Both the position numbers and the translations under genes were made by a program. The notes under the pieces are model-generated. The model was not told the origin of the DNA and searched no databases. It worked only from the letters and a program-made list of their open reading frames with translations. Shown piece by piece: positions 1 to 7,235 of a DNA stretch of 17,608 nt. Every line of letters begins with the position of its first letter. Within the stretch, counting starts at the first letter, position 1. The stretch comes from Candidatus Sumerlaeota bacterium (GTDB lineage: Bacteria; Sumerlaeota; Sumerlaeia; UBA8349): NCBI GenBank assembly GCA_003501375.1, contig DNPO01000283.1:1-17608 (forward strand), written 5' to 3'.

Positions 1-620
1 ATCATAGCGGGAGGACCGCAGACGAATAGTTCTGCTCCTGACGCCAATTGCGATTCAACCAGGCGGGTAACAAAACCTTTTTCACCCCGGGAACCATCTT
101 CCGTGGCGAGCAAAACCTGATCCGTTACCGCATCCAGTTTGTCCATCAGCATGAAATCAGAGGCCTTGCGCGAACCATAGCAAAAGGTGATCTTGCCCGC
201 AGGCACCCCAGCCACTTGTGCTTCCTGTTTCATCACACGTGCCAGATTGTACAGCGGGGCAACGCCAATGCCGCCCGCAACCAACAACACATCTTTGCCG
301 GGTATCCAGACAAACGGATTCCCCAGCGGGCCGATTGCCTCAACCACGGCACCGGGACGACGCTGACTGAGCAAACGTGTACCTTCTCCGTGAATGCGCA
401 TGAGGAAGTCAATCTCACCCAGATTAGGGCGGATTTCGCAAATGCTGATCGGACGCGGAAGCAACGGTGCAGTGGAGTCCAACGGACGCAAATTAAAAAA
501 CTGCCCGGGACGGGCGGATTTTAAGCAAGCAGCGGGCGCGCGAAACGTGAGCATAAAAACCTCAGCGCTTTGCGGGACGCACTGCACTAATTCCAATGAT
601 ATTTTTTCTTTCTTACACAT
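1..620 (-). CDS. pyrK: Dihydroorotate dehydrogenase electron-transfer subunit (PyrK), 3' end missing
   Basis: PyrK passes electrons from the catalytic PyrD flavoprotein to NAD+ during cytosolic pyrimidine synthesis. I translated this frame from the ATG at 620. The visible 206 residues show the ferredoxin-reductase layout: the FAD-binding RPISI motif (56-60), GPLGNPF (97-103), the nucleotide-binding GGIGVAP loop (116-122) and a CGPPAM segment at the window edge. The C-terminal 2Fe-2S cysteine cluster that separates PyrK from other family members would lie outside the window, so it cannot be checked. A GGAG sits 5 nt before the ATG (626-629), which supports this start. The gene follows the HIT gene after an 89-bp gap with no convincing terminator and is probably co-transcribed. 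A different FNR-like reductase subunit, such as a sulfhydrogenase gamma subunit, is the main alternative. Confidence 0.88.
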   Translation of the reverse strand, partial: MCKKEKISLELVQCVPQSAEVFMLTFRAPAACLKSARPGQFFNLRPLDSTAPLLPRPISICEIRPNLGEIDFLMRIHGEGTRLLSQRRPGAVVEAIGPLGNPFVWIPGKDVLLVAGGIGVAPLYNLARVMKQEAQVAGVPAGKITFCYGSRKASDFMLMDKLDAVTDQVLLATEDGSRGEKGFVTRLVESQLASGAELFVCGPPAM

Positions 621-709
621 AGCATCTCCAGGGAAAAATGAAACAATGGTGCGAAAAAGGGGAATTAAAGAATAGGACGGGGGTTTCTCATCCTAATCAT
701 TCCCGTTTT

Positions 710-1054
710 TTATCCAGGCGGCCAGCCAAAAACCCGGCCTCCCAGCAGGTGAACATGAACATGAAATACGGTTTGTCCCGCATCGGCATTGCAATTGAAA
801 ACCAAACGATAACCATCGTCACTGAGGTTTTCTGCGTGAGCGATTTTTTTTGCCGCCAAAACCAAGCGCCCCATCAGCCCTGCATTTTCCGACTCCAAAT
901 CGTTCAGGGTAGGAATATGCAAACGGGGAATAATCAGAATATGTGTGGGTGCCTGCGGATTGATGTCGCGAAATGCTACACAATCTGCATCTTGATAAAC
1001 GATATTAGCGGGGATTTCCCCCGCAATAATTTTACAAAATAGACAATCCGTCAT
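710..1054 (-). CDS. HIT-family (HINT/PKCI-like) nucleotide hydrolase
   Basis: This is a small histidine-triad protein. Such proteins hydrolyse adenosine phosphoramidates and related nucleotide conjugates in the cytosol. The C-terminal triad HVHVHLL followed by GGR is intact, and the N-terminus has CLFCKIIAGEIPA with the Cys-x-x-Cys pair typical of bacterial HINT proteins. The length (114 residues from this start) is normal. Two in-frame ATGs exist. The first (1060) overlaps the upstream stop codon as ATGA but lies only 3 nt after the GGAGG at 1064-1068. The second (1054) lies 9 nt after it, so I prefer the second. The overlap with the preceding membrane-protein gene suggests translational coupling. 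The in vivo substrate cannot be told from sequence. Confidence 0.92.
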   Translation of the reverse strand: MTDCLFCKIIAGEIPANIVYQDADCVAFRDINPQAPTHILIIPRLHIPTLNDLESENAGLMGRLVLAAKKIAHAENLSDDGYRLVFNCNADAGQTVFHVHVHLLGGRVFGWPPG

Positions 1055-1056
1055 TG

Positions 1057-1899
1057 TCATTTTCCTCCGTTAGCACTGCTACTTTGGGGGTCTGTTTTCA
1101 TTCGGCTTTTCAATTCCTTCCAGCCACGCACCATACCCACATCTACCTCGGGGCCGGTTTCACAATCCGCCCAAATTGACCAGTGTTGCTGCATAACCTG
1201 CCAAGCGGCTTCGGAATTTTGTACATTAAACTCAGTACCGATCTCTTTCAAAATCGCCTTGGAAAGTTCAACAGGGGTCATGTTGCCCTGGCGCCCCTGC
1301 AACAAACGCTCCCAATGGTCGCTTTCGTCTTGCATTTCCTTGCTGGCTTTCGGATCCCCCGCCTGCACAATTGCTTGCGCAGTCAATCCCCAGGATTGGA
1401 TGGCCACCCAGCGAAACTGCTGAACCGACAATCGATTTTCACGCAATATCGGTTCCAGCGACAGAAAAAATGATTGTACGTCATTCAACACCGGAGTCAG
1501 TTCCACGGACGCGGTACGTAAACTTGAAAACGAATTGGTGATAGACATTTTGTCGAGCAACGGTAAATCGTCGAGCAACGGCTTGAGATTTTGACCAATG
1601 GTATCTCGCGCCTTGCAATAGCGTAAAAAAAGTTCCGCAGTAAATTCAGGAGGTTTTGCCGCGTCAAAAGGAAAATCCTTTAAAAGTGCCGGAGCCTTGT
1701 TGTTCACAAACAGGCGCACGGAATGCACCGTAAAAAATGCACGTGAAATCCCGCGGATTTCCATCCGGTAAACCAGAAAAAATACGCCAAGAATCACCAC
1801 GGCCAAAACCGATGAAATCCAGATAGCATTACGGAAACGGTTGGATTTTCCATTCCCCCCGTTCTCATCGCCAGTTGTTTGGTTGTCATTATCTGCCAT
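1057..1899 (-). CDS. Unknown single-pass membrane protein, 280 aa
   Basis: I do not recognise a family. The protein has a hydrophilic N-terminus of about 22 residues rich in Asn, Gly and Asp, one strong hydrophobic segment at about residues 27-44, then about 235 residues predicted to lie outside the inner membrane. That large domain is mostly helical in character, with few Cys and several Trp near its end, and no catalytic motif is visible. The topology N-in/C-out is inferred from Arg and Lys just before the hydrophobic stretch. A strong purine-rich ribosome site (AGGAGGTGGAG) precedes the ATG. The stop overlaps the first possible HIT start by ATGA, and SurE ends 48 bp upstream, so it belongs to the same operon. 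A cell-envelope role is only a guess. Confidence 0.8.
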   Translation of the reverse strand: MADNDNQTTGDENGGNGKSNRFRNAIWISSVLAVVILGVFFLVYRMEIRGISRAFFTVHSVRLFVNNKAPALLKDFPFDAAKPPEFTAELFLRYCKARDTIGQNLKPLLDDLPLLDKMSITNSFSSLRTASVELTPVLNDVQSFFLSLEPILRENRLSVQQFRWVAIQSWGLTAQAIVQAGDPKASKEMQDESDHWERLLQGRQGNMTPVELSKAILKEIGTEFNVQNSEAAWQVMQQHWSIWADCETGPEVDVGMVRGWKELKSRMKTDPQSSSANGGK

Positions 1900-1947
1900 A
1901 CACGCTCCACCTCCTCACGCTGAGGCCACCGTAGACACATTGTCCGT

Positions 1948-2742
1948 TCAGGATTCTCGTCCATGCTCCCGCAACCACGCATCCAACTCTTCACGAAAGT
2001 GGTGTTCTGTCAAGTCATAATGTAATGGCGTGATCGAAACTTTGTTGTGTTTCAAGACCACATCGTCATTATTTTCATCCGGTTCCGGTTCCTCCATCAT
2101 GACCTTACCCACATTTCGATAAGCTCGAACTTCGCCATTTTCATGCGTCGGTTCCATTTCGTCCAGAAACATGGAGCGACTCTGCCGTGAAATGACAACC
2201 CCTCGAATTTCCGAAGACACCACATTCGGCACATTCAAATTCAACACAACACCACGCGGCAATCCACGCTGCAACACCATTTCAGCAAGGCACGCAGCCC
2301 ACTCCCCTGCCGTCTCAAAATGCCGCTCTTTTTCCGTATGGCGAAAATAGTTCAGCGAAACGGCAATGGATGGTATGCCCAACATAGCGCCTTCACGTGC
2401 CGCGGCAACCGTACCGGAATACAAAATATTATTGCCAATGTTCGCACCCGGGTTGATCCCCGAAAGTACCAAGTCCGGTTTGCGATCTGCCAGCGTTAGC
2501 ACGCCCAACTTCACGCAATCCGAAGGCATTCCCTCCAGCGCATGGCCCCAAAGTTGTCCATCTTTTGTCACCACGCGGTACAACATTTCCTTACAAATAG
2601 AAACAGCATGGCTCGCAGCGCTGCATTGATGCTCAGGCGCGACCACCAGTATATCACCCAGATGCGCCACGCTATCATGCAAAACGCGCAACCCAGTTGC
2701 GTTGATTCCATCATCGTTGGAAATCAAGATCAAAGGCTTCAC
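1948..2742 (-). CDS. surE: 5'/3'-nucleotidase SurE
   Basis: SurE is a divalent-metal-dependent phosphatase that removes phosphate from 5' and 3' nucleoside monophosphates in the cytosol and is often linked to stationary-phase survival. The family hallmarks are all present: NDDG at residues 9-12 supplying metal-binding aspartates, a Ser-rich loop after APEHQC, SGINPGANIG near residues 94-103 and YSGTVAAAREG at 108-118. The length (264 aa) is normal. The start is a GTG that immediately follows the tyrA stop codon (TGAGTG). No earlier start is possible because the TGA is in this frame, and canonical SurE proteins also begin just before the NDDG loop. Expression is probably coupled to tyrA by termination and re-initiation. 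Confidence 0.97.
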   Translation of the reverse strand: MKPLILISNDDGINATGLRVLHDSVAHLGDILVVAPEHQCSAASHAVSICKEMLYRVVTKDGQLWGHALEGMPSDCVKLGVLTLADRKPDLVLSGINPGANIGNNILYSGTVAAAREGAMLGIPSIAVSLNYFRHTEKERHFETAGEWAACLAEMVLQRGLPRGVVLNLNVPNVVSSEIRGVVISRQSRSMFLDEMEPTHENGEVRAYRNVGKVMMEEPEPDENNDDVVLKHNKVSITPLHYDLTEHHFREELDAWLREHGRES

Positions 2743-3633
2743 TCAACACCCCTGTCCCGGATTGCCCGTTGTGTTATACTGAGTCCGCACCTTGGAAGCG
2801 TGATCTAAAAACGCCCCCAGCGATTCGCGATCCTTCTTGTCAATCGAGTCGCGCAAGTCGCGCAATACATCTTCGATCTGGTCAATCGCCGTCAACATTG
2901 CATCCCGATTATCGATTAAAATATCCGTCCACATGTCCACGCTGCCCATTGCAATGCGGGTGCTATCGCGAAATCCCGGTCCAGCCACGGCACGCATCAT
3001 CTCTGCGGTTCCGGCAGGGTTCACCTCGGTCTGCGCCACCAGCGCCGACGCCACCAGATGCGGCAAATGACTCAGCCGCGCCACCAAGTTGTCATGTCGC
3101 GCCGGAAGCATTTCCACCGCAGTCATCCCGAGCGCCTGCCAAAAGGAACGAACAATATCCAACGCGGCATCTTGCGTACGCAAGTCCGGCGTCAGCACCA
3201 CGGTTGCGCCCTCGTACAAATTAGCCCGTGCATGCTCCGCTCCACTTTTTTCCGAGCCAGCCATCGGATGCGACCCCACAAAATGTACGCCAGCGCGCGC
3301 CGTATCCGTAGCCTTCCGTACAATCGAGCGTTTGGTGCTGCCAACATCGGTAATAATTGCCCCTTCAGGCGCGGAAGCGAATGCTGCAGGAATCTGCGAC
3401 AAGATGACAGAAATAGGGCCACATAACACAATAAAATCCGCATCCCGACAAGCGGCTTTCAGCGTCATTTCATACGAATCCAACGCCCCGATATTCACCG
3501 CATGCTGCAAGCGTTCTTCGTTACGGCCCACCCCAATGATTTGATTGGCCAATTTTTTGGAACGAATGGCAAGGCCCAACGATGCGCCTAATAGCCCCAC
3601 CCCGGAAATGACTACTTTTTGAAACGGAAACAT
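2743..3633 (-). CDS. tyrA: Prephenate dehydrogenase (TyrA)
   Basis: This enzyme oxidatively decarboxylates prephenate (or arogenate) in tyrosine synthesis. The protein has an N-terminal Rossmann motif GVGLLGAS (11-18), DVGSTK (97-101), the substrate loop SHPMAGSE (121-128), a conserved His in ARHDN (about 180), SHLPH (188-192) and GFRDSTRIA (220-228). It ends at 296 residues with no chorismate mutase or ACT domain, so it is the short monofunctional form. An upstream in-frame GTG (3651) has no ribosome site, whereas the ATG at 3633 follows AGGA by about 6 nt, so I chose the ATG. It lies 33 bp after pheA and abuts surE. Prephenate versus arogenate and NAD versus NADP preference cannot be settled by eye. 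Confidence 0.95.
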   Translation of the reverse strand: MFPFQKVVISGVGLLGASLGLAIRSKKLANQIIGVGRNEERLQHAVNIGALDSYEMTLKAACRDADFIVLCGPISVILSQIPAAFASAPEGAIITDVGSTKRSIVRKATDTARAGVHFVGSHPMAGSEKSGAEHARANLYEGATVVLTPDLRTQDAALDIVRSFWQALGMTAVEMLPARHDNLVARLSHLPHLVASALVAQTEVNPAGTAEMMRAVAGPGFRDSTRIAMGSVDMWTDILIDNRDAMLTAIDQIEDVLRDLRDSIDKKDRESLGAFLDHASKVRTQYNTTGNPGQGC

Positions 3634-3666
3634 ATAATTCCTATCATCCACGTATGAGTCTGAAAC

Positions 3667-4755
3667 TTACGACGAATGCGCCTTGTCATCGCGCGGGTAC
3701 GACCCCATCACCTTCATGAACTCGCAGTGCTGTTGAATCTCCTTCAACACTTTTTCAATGCGCATATCGGAGCAGTGTCCCAGCAAGTCCACAAAGAAAA
3801 CATACTCCCACGGACGCCGCTTAGTCGGGCGTGATTCAATCTTGGTCAGGTTTATTTTGTCCCGATGGAAGGGACGCAGAATCTCATACAACGCCCCCGG
3901 CGAGTCCTTCACCGAGAACATGAGACTGGTCTTGTCGTCGCCCGTGGCTGCCGAGGCATGCCGTCCAATTGTCCAAAAGCGCGTGACGTTACCTTTGAAA
4001 TCCTCAATCCCGCGCACCAGCACATTGAGTCCGTAAATTTTCCCGGCGAGTTCATGCGCAATGGCTGCGGTATTTTTGTACCGTGCAGAAGTCTTGGCCG
4101 CTTCGCTGTTGGAATCGCACTCGCGCAAGTCCACGCCAGGCAGGTTTTGCTTGAGCCAAGCGCGGCACTGCAAAAAACTCTGCGCATGCGAATACACGCG
4201 CTTGATCTCTTCTAACTTGCAATTGGACAGGAGCGACTGATGGATCGACAGCGTGATTTCGGAGCAAATAATCAAATCCGTATCGACAAAACGGTCGAAG
4301 TTTTGGTTGACGCTGCCCTCAATAGAGTTCTCAATCGGAACCACACCATAATCCACCCAACCCTTTTCACAGGCGGTGAAAACATCATCTATTGTTTTAT
4401 AGGGGACGCACTCTGCAGAGGTACCAAACAAGCGCTTCGACGCCATGTGCGTGAACGTGCCTTCCGGCCCCAGAAACCCAACAGTTTGCCGTGCTTCCAA
4501 GTTCAGGCAAGCCGACATGATCTCGGCAAACACATGCCGCAATCCTTCGTTGGGAAACTTGCCCTGGTTCGCCTTGCACAAACGATCCAGCACAAGTTTC
4601 TGCCGCCCTGCATCATAAAAGTTTGCACCGCGTTTTTTCTTCTCACGCCCGATGGACAACGCCGCTTTCGCGCGCTCCCCTAACAACTCAATTATTTTCT
4701 CATCGCATTGGTCGATGATTTTCCGTTGTTCTTCAATACTCATCATTCCCCCCAT
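3667..4755 (-). CDS. pheA: Bifunctional chorismate mutase/prephenate dehydratase (PheA)
   Basis: PheA converts chorismate to prephenate and then to phenylpyruvate, the committed route to phenylalanine. Residues about 6-88 form a helical AroQ-type mutase. The dehydratase domain begins with GFLGPEGTFT (93-102), carries ENSIEG (142-147) and ends at TRFWTIG (258-264), where the catalytic Thr-Arg-Phe is intact. A C-terminal ACT domain follows with PGALYEIL (286-293) and ESRP (307-310), the usual phenylalanine-binding signature, so feedback inhibition by phenylalanine is expected. The length (362 aa) is normal. The start is uncertain: ATGs at 4755, 4746 and 4743 are in frame. The first has GGGA upstream, while the last has GGGGGA only about 4 nt away. 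The gene sits directly before tyrA. Confidence 0.97.
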   Translation of the reverse strand: MGGMMSIEEQRKIIDQCDEKIIELLGERAKAALSIGREKKKRGANFYDAGRQKLVLDRLCKANQGKFPNEGLRHVFAEIMSACLNLEARQTVGFLGPEGTFTHMASKRLFGTSAECVPYKTIDDVFTACEKGWVDYGVVPIENSIEGSVNQNFDRFVDTDLIICSEITLSIHQSLLSNCKLEEIKRVYSHAQSFLQCRAWLKQNLPGVDLRECDSNSEAAKTSARYKNTAAIAHELAGKIYGLNVLVRGIEDFKGNVTRFWTIGRHASAATGDDKTSLMFSVKDSPGALYEILRPFHRDKINLTKIESRPTKRRPWEYVFFVDLLGHCSDMRIEKVLKEIQQHCEFMKVMGSYPRDDKAHSS

Positions 4756-4803
4756 TTTTACATCCCGAATATAACTCTTCGAAAAAATTCCAACCCAACA
4801 GTA

Positions 4804-5562
4804 CTACAGCGGATTTTCCGATTCAAAAAAACGCGCTTCCACTCCAAACGTTTCCGCGACTAATTCGCCCAACCGCATAATGCCCAACCGCTCGGAGCAA
4901 TAGTGCCCAAACGCCAGAAAATGCACACCCAACTCGCGTGCCAAATGGTACGCCGGTTCATCCGCGCTTCCGGTTACATAGCAGTCAATTCCCGCCTGCG
5001 CGGTGTCCAGCACATGCTCCCACGCTCCCCCCGACACCACCGCGCACGAGGTAATTTCCGCTTTACCGCACGCAAACGTTACCTTGGGTTCCGCGCCATA
5101 AAACGCAGAAGCGCGCTTGACAAATTCTTCAAACGGAACCGCAGGCAATTTTCCACGATATCCGATTTTGCGCCCCTTGTACTCGATAAATGGTTCAGGT
5201 TCCAAGAATCCCATCCCCTTGGCAAACAGCGCATTGTTCCCCACTTCAGGGTGCGCATCCAAAGGCAAATGATACCCCACAAGGGTGACATCAGCCGCCA
5301 GCAATGTTTTCAACCTACGTTTAATGTGCCCGCGCACTACACGTTCTTCGCTATCCCAGAACATACCATGATGCACCAGAATCAAATCTGCCCCCCACGC
5401 CACTGCGGACTCAAACAACTCCGCACTGGCAGAAACCCCTGTCGCCACTTTGCATACCTCGGGTTTTCCCTCAACCAACAGGCCAATAGGGAGATAATCG
5501 GAAAAGGCAGACTTTTCCAAATATTCATCCAGAAATTGAAGGATGCTATCACGCGTAACCAT
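4804..5562 (-). CDS. Nif3-like dinuclear metal-centre protein
   Basis: This belongs to the Nif3/YbgI (DUF34) family of toroidal metal-binding proteins. They are often labelled GTP cyclohydrolase 1 type 2, although their true role is unsettled. The expected metal ligands are visible: the His pair in LVHHGMFW (64-65), Asp in HLPLDAH (102) and the His and Glu of GHYCSE (220, 224). The opening motif SDYLPIGLLVEG matches the family start. The length (252 aa) fits the short form without the inserted PII-like domain. A TTG at 5589 would add nine residues but lacks support. The ATG at 5562 gives a normal family N-terminus, though it has no clear ribosome site. It is the first gene of the run down to pyrK, preceded by a plausible promoter. 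Confidence 0.93.
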   Translation of the reverse strand: MVTRDSILQFLDEYLEKSAFSDYLPIGLLVEGKPEVCKVATGVSASAELFESAVAWGADLILVHHGMFWDSEERVVRGHIKRRLKTLLAADVTLVGYHLPLDAHPEVGNNALFAKGMGFLEPEPFIEYKGRKIGYRGKLPAVPFEEFVKRASAFYGAEPKVTFACGKAEITSCAVVSGGAWEHVLDTAQAGIDCYVTGSADEPAYHLARELGVHFLAFGHYCSERLGIMRLGELVAETFGVEARFFESENPL

Positions 5563-5636
5563 TTCAAAACCAATCACTTTCGACAACAATGGGCCACCAC
5601 TCCCCTACCCCAAGGAACAGCAACCTTAGAACAAGA

Positions 5637-5665
5637 TTTTTAGCAAGGAAATCGGTTTTTGGCAA
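5637..5665 (-). promoter_or_regulatory. Putative sigma-70-type promoter for the nif3-pheA-tyrA-surE operon
   Basis: On the minus strand TTGCCA (5660-5665, five of six consensus bases) is followed by a 17-nt spacer and TAAAAA (5637-5642, four of six). The predicted start would give a leader of roughly 65-70 nt before the Nif3 ATG. It lies beside the CCGCCAAG repeat, and a CGGTTT segment falls within its spacer. This is a motif match only. Confidence 0.4.
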
Positions 5666-5670
5666 CCCAT

Positions 5671-5692
5671 AAACCGCCAAGCCGCCAAGAAA
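5671..5692. repeat. Short array of CCGCCAAG units
   Basis: AAACCGCCAAG is followed directly by CCGCCAAGAAA, giving two near-identical CGCCAAG units at an 8-bp step. The AAACCG lead matches that of the large palindrome about 120 bp away. A CGGTTT at 5653-5658 is its inverted partner. It resembles dispersed short intergenic arrays of bacteria, but the family has not been checked. Confidence 0.5.
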
Positions 5693-5790
5693 AGCAGGAG
5701 AATCCAATCCACAATTTCCGAGCAAAATGCTTCAAAACCTGAAGTGGATTGCAACTATTAGCCTTACATGGATGGAAAAAACTAAACAGG

Positions 5791-5906
5791 AAACCGCTAA
5801 TGCACACTAATGCTCGCTAATAAAACCAAACATAAAAATGACGCCCCCTTTAAAATCAAGGGAGTTTTATGTTTTATTAGCGCCCATCAGCGTCTATTAG
5901 CGGTTT
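5791..5906. repeat. 116-bp imperfect palindrome with 10-bp CTAAT units (MITE- or REP-like)
   Basis: The left arm (5791-5837) and right arm (5865-5906) are inverted copies: both read AAACCGCTAAT at the outer end and CATAAAA at the inner end. Each arm contains three units of about 10 bp of the form CGCTAAT plus three bases. The left arm has five extra bases (CCAAA) and the middle units differ at several positions. A 27-nt centre has its own small hairpin. The trinucleotide AGG flanks both ends (5788-5790, 5907-5909), which could be a short target duplication or chance. Confidence 0.8.
5834..5864 (-). terminator. Possible rho-independent terminator inside the palindrome
   Basis: On the minus strand CTCCCTT pairs with AAGGGGG (seven pairs, one G-U) across a 7-nt loop. 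CGTCA and then five T residues follow. It lies about 65 nt past the RlmI-like stop codon and could end that transcript. The gap between stem and T-run makes it imperfect, and the much longer outer palindrome may compete with it. Confidence 0.4.
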
Positions 5907-5927
5907 AGGGGGTATGCGGTTGACCTG

Positions 5928-7082
5928 CTATCGCACCTGCATCATCACGCATTTCAGGTAGTGGGTTTCGGGCATTTCGAGCAGAACCGGATGATCCACC
6001 GGAGCGCCATGTTGCGACAAAATCCGCACCGAACGCTGAGCCGACCGCGCCGCGCGTTTCAGCATTTCGACAAAATCGTCCATTCCCACTGGCTGCGAGC
6101 ACGATGACGAAATCACATAACCGCCCGGTACCACGCTCTTGAAGGCCTCGCGATTCAGTACACCATACAATTCCAAGGCTTTGGCAGCCATCCCACGCGT
6201 TTTCGCCAAACCCGGCGGATCAATGCACACCACATCGTACTTATCGCCACGCTTGAGCACATTTTCTACCGACGCACACTCGAACTTGCACACCGCGTCA
6301 TCGCCCTCAATATTTCCATTGAGCGCCGCATTTTTACGTGCCCACTCCAACGCCGGAGCCGATGTGTCCACCGCCAGCACCGACGCCGCACCTGCCTTCA
6401 ACGCACGGCATGCCCACTGGCCCACGTAGCAATGTCCATCAAAAACGCGCTTGCCTTTCGCCACCGCGTCCAGCAGCCGCGTGTTCTCGCGTTGATCCAG
6501 AAACAACCCTGTTTTCTGCCCCTGCTTCAGCGAAAAACTCAGCCGCACGCCATTGAACTCCACCTCCTGCGTCTCGGGCATTTCGCCCCAGAGCAACGCT
6601 TCCTGGCGAAAGTCAAGCGACACGCAACTCACACCGTCTTGCTCCAGAAAAATCTTCGCCAGCGTTTCCGCGTGCTGCCGATAAAAGACACACGAGGTTT
6701 TCACACTCACCACCGCGCCAAAGCGATCCGCAACCAAGCCTGGCAGGTAGTCGCTCTCACCATACACCCAACGATACGTATCACAACCGGGATAAAAACG
6801 GTGGCGCATCTCCAACGCATCCATAATCCGCCCCCGCAAAAACGCTTCGCCGCTCACCTCGGAAGGATTACGATCCAGCATGCGTACCGCGATGCCCCCC
6901 TCCACCTGATAAAATCCACGCCCAATTAAGCGTTTTTCGGCAGAAAAAACATCCACTACATCGCCGTCTTCCAGTTCGGGCAACGCCTCAAATTCATTGC
7001 GGTAGGCCCACAAATGCCCGCGCAACAAACGGCGGTCTTCTTTAGATTTCAGCATGAGACGAGGAACGACAAAAGTTGTCAT
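5928..7082 (-). CDS. RlmI-like SAM-dependent rRNA methyltransferase with PUA domain
   Basis: The protein resembles the YccW/RlmI (COG1092) family, whose E. coli member makes m5C in 23S rRNA. Residues about 1-75 look like a PUA RNA-binding domain. A linker with VYGESDYLPGLVADR (107-120) leads into a class I methyltransferase with GQKTGLFLDQREN (188-200), DPPGLAK (288-294) and SSCSQ (326-330), where C328 is the candidate catalytic cysteine. HPVLLEMPETHYLK closes the C-terminus as in the family. The SAM-binding motif I reads FDGHCYVGQWA (214-224) where most relatives have an F-x-Y-T-G-G-F type sequence, so this is a divergent member. The length (384 aa) is normal. The ATG at 7082 lacks a clear ribosome site. 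The actual RNA target is unknown. Confidence 0.88.
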   Translation of the reverse strand: MTTFVVPRLMLKSKEDRRLLRGHLWAYRNEFEALPELEDGDVVDVFSAEKRLIGRGFYQVEGGIAVRMLDRNPSEVSGEAFLRGRIMDALEMRHRFYPGCDTYRWVYGESDYLPGLVADRFGAVVSVKTSCVFYRQHAETLAKIFLEQDGVSCVSLDFRQEALLWGEMPETQEVEFNGVRLSFSLKQGQKTGLFLDQRENTRLLDAVAKGKRVFDGHCYVGQWACRALKAGAASVLAVDTSAPALEWARKNAALNGNIEGDDAVCKFECASVENVLKRGDKYDVVCIDPPGLAKTRGMAAKALELYGVLNREAFKSVVPGGYVISSSCSQPVGMDDFVEMLKRAARSAQRSVRILSQHGAPVDHPVLLEMPETHYLKCVMMQVR

Positions 7083-7235
7083 GGTGGTGAATATTCGCTT
7101 ACTATTGGGATGTAGGACTCTTGCCCCTTAAATATCCACAGGGGAACCGCGCCCCACAGAATTCAGGGGGGATTTCAGCATGAACTGGGAGAAAAACCAA
7201 GAAGAAAAATAACGCATGCACCTAAACAAACCGGA
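7083..7235. other. Intergenic leader of the RlmI-like gene with alternating C and G blocks
   Basis: Reading the minus strand, CCCCCC (7166-7171), GGGG (7152-7155), CCCC (7141-7144) and GGGG (7124-7127) alternate at 7-13 nt spacing. They allow either two outer hairpins or one middle hairpin, but every stem is only 4-5 bp. No clear promoter or terminator was seen. Confidence 0.35.

Larger units (their letters stand above)
5563..5927. other. Gene-poor intergenic region rich in repeats
   Basis: This is the longest stretch without a gene in the window. I see no credible small gene on either strand. It holds a likely promoter near 5637-5665, a short CCGCCAAG array at 5671-5692, a nested inverted repeat (CAATCCAC 5705-5712 with GTGGATTG 5744-5751, enclosing CTTCA/TGAAG) and a large palindrome at 5791-5906. 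The motif AAACCG or its complement CGGTTT occurs four times (5653, 5671, 5791, 5901). It separates the RlmI-like gene from the Nif3 operon. Confidence 0.75.

Noticed and set aside
48..524. Plus-strand open frame at the window start
   Set aside because: It lies entirely antisense to the pyrK frame, which has clear FAD and NAD motifs, and its own product shows no family features.
4903..5643. 246-codon plus-strand open frame over the Nif3-like gene
   Set aside because: It is a shadow of a well-conserved metal-protein gene, with a Cys/His/Arg-rich random composition and no motif.
5671..5906. CRISPR array
   Set aside because: The units are only 8-10 bp, have 0-3 bp between them and are arranged as an inverted pair, with no spacers of 25-40 bp and no cas genes nearby.
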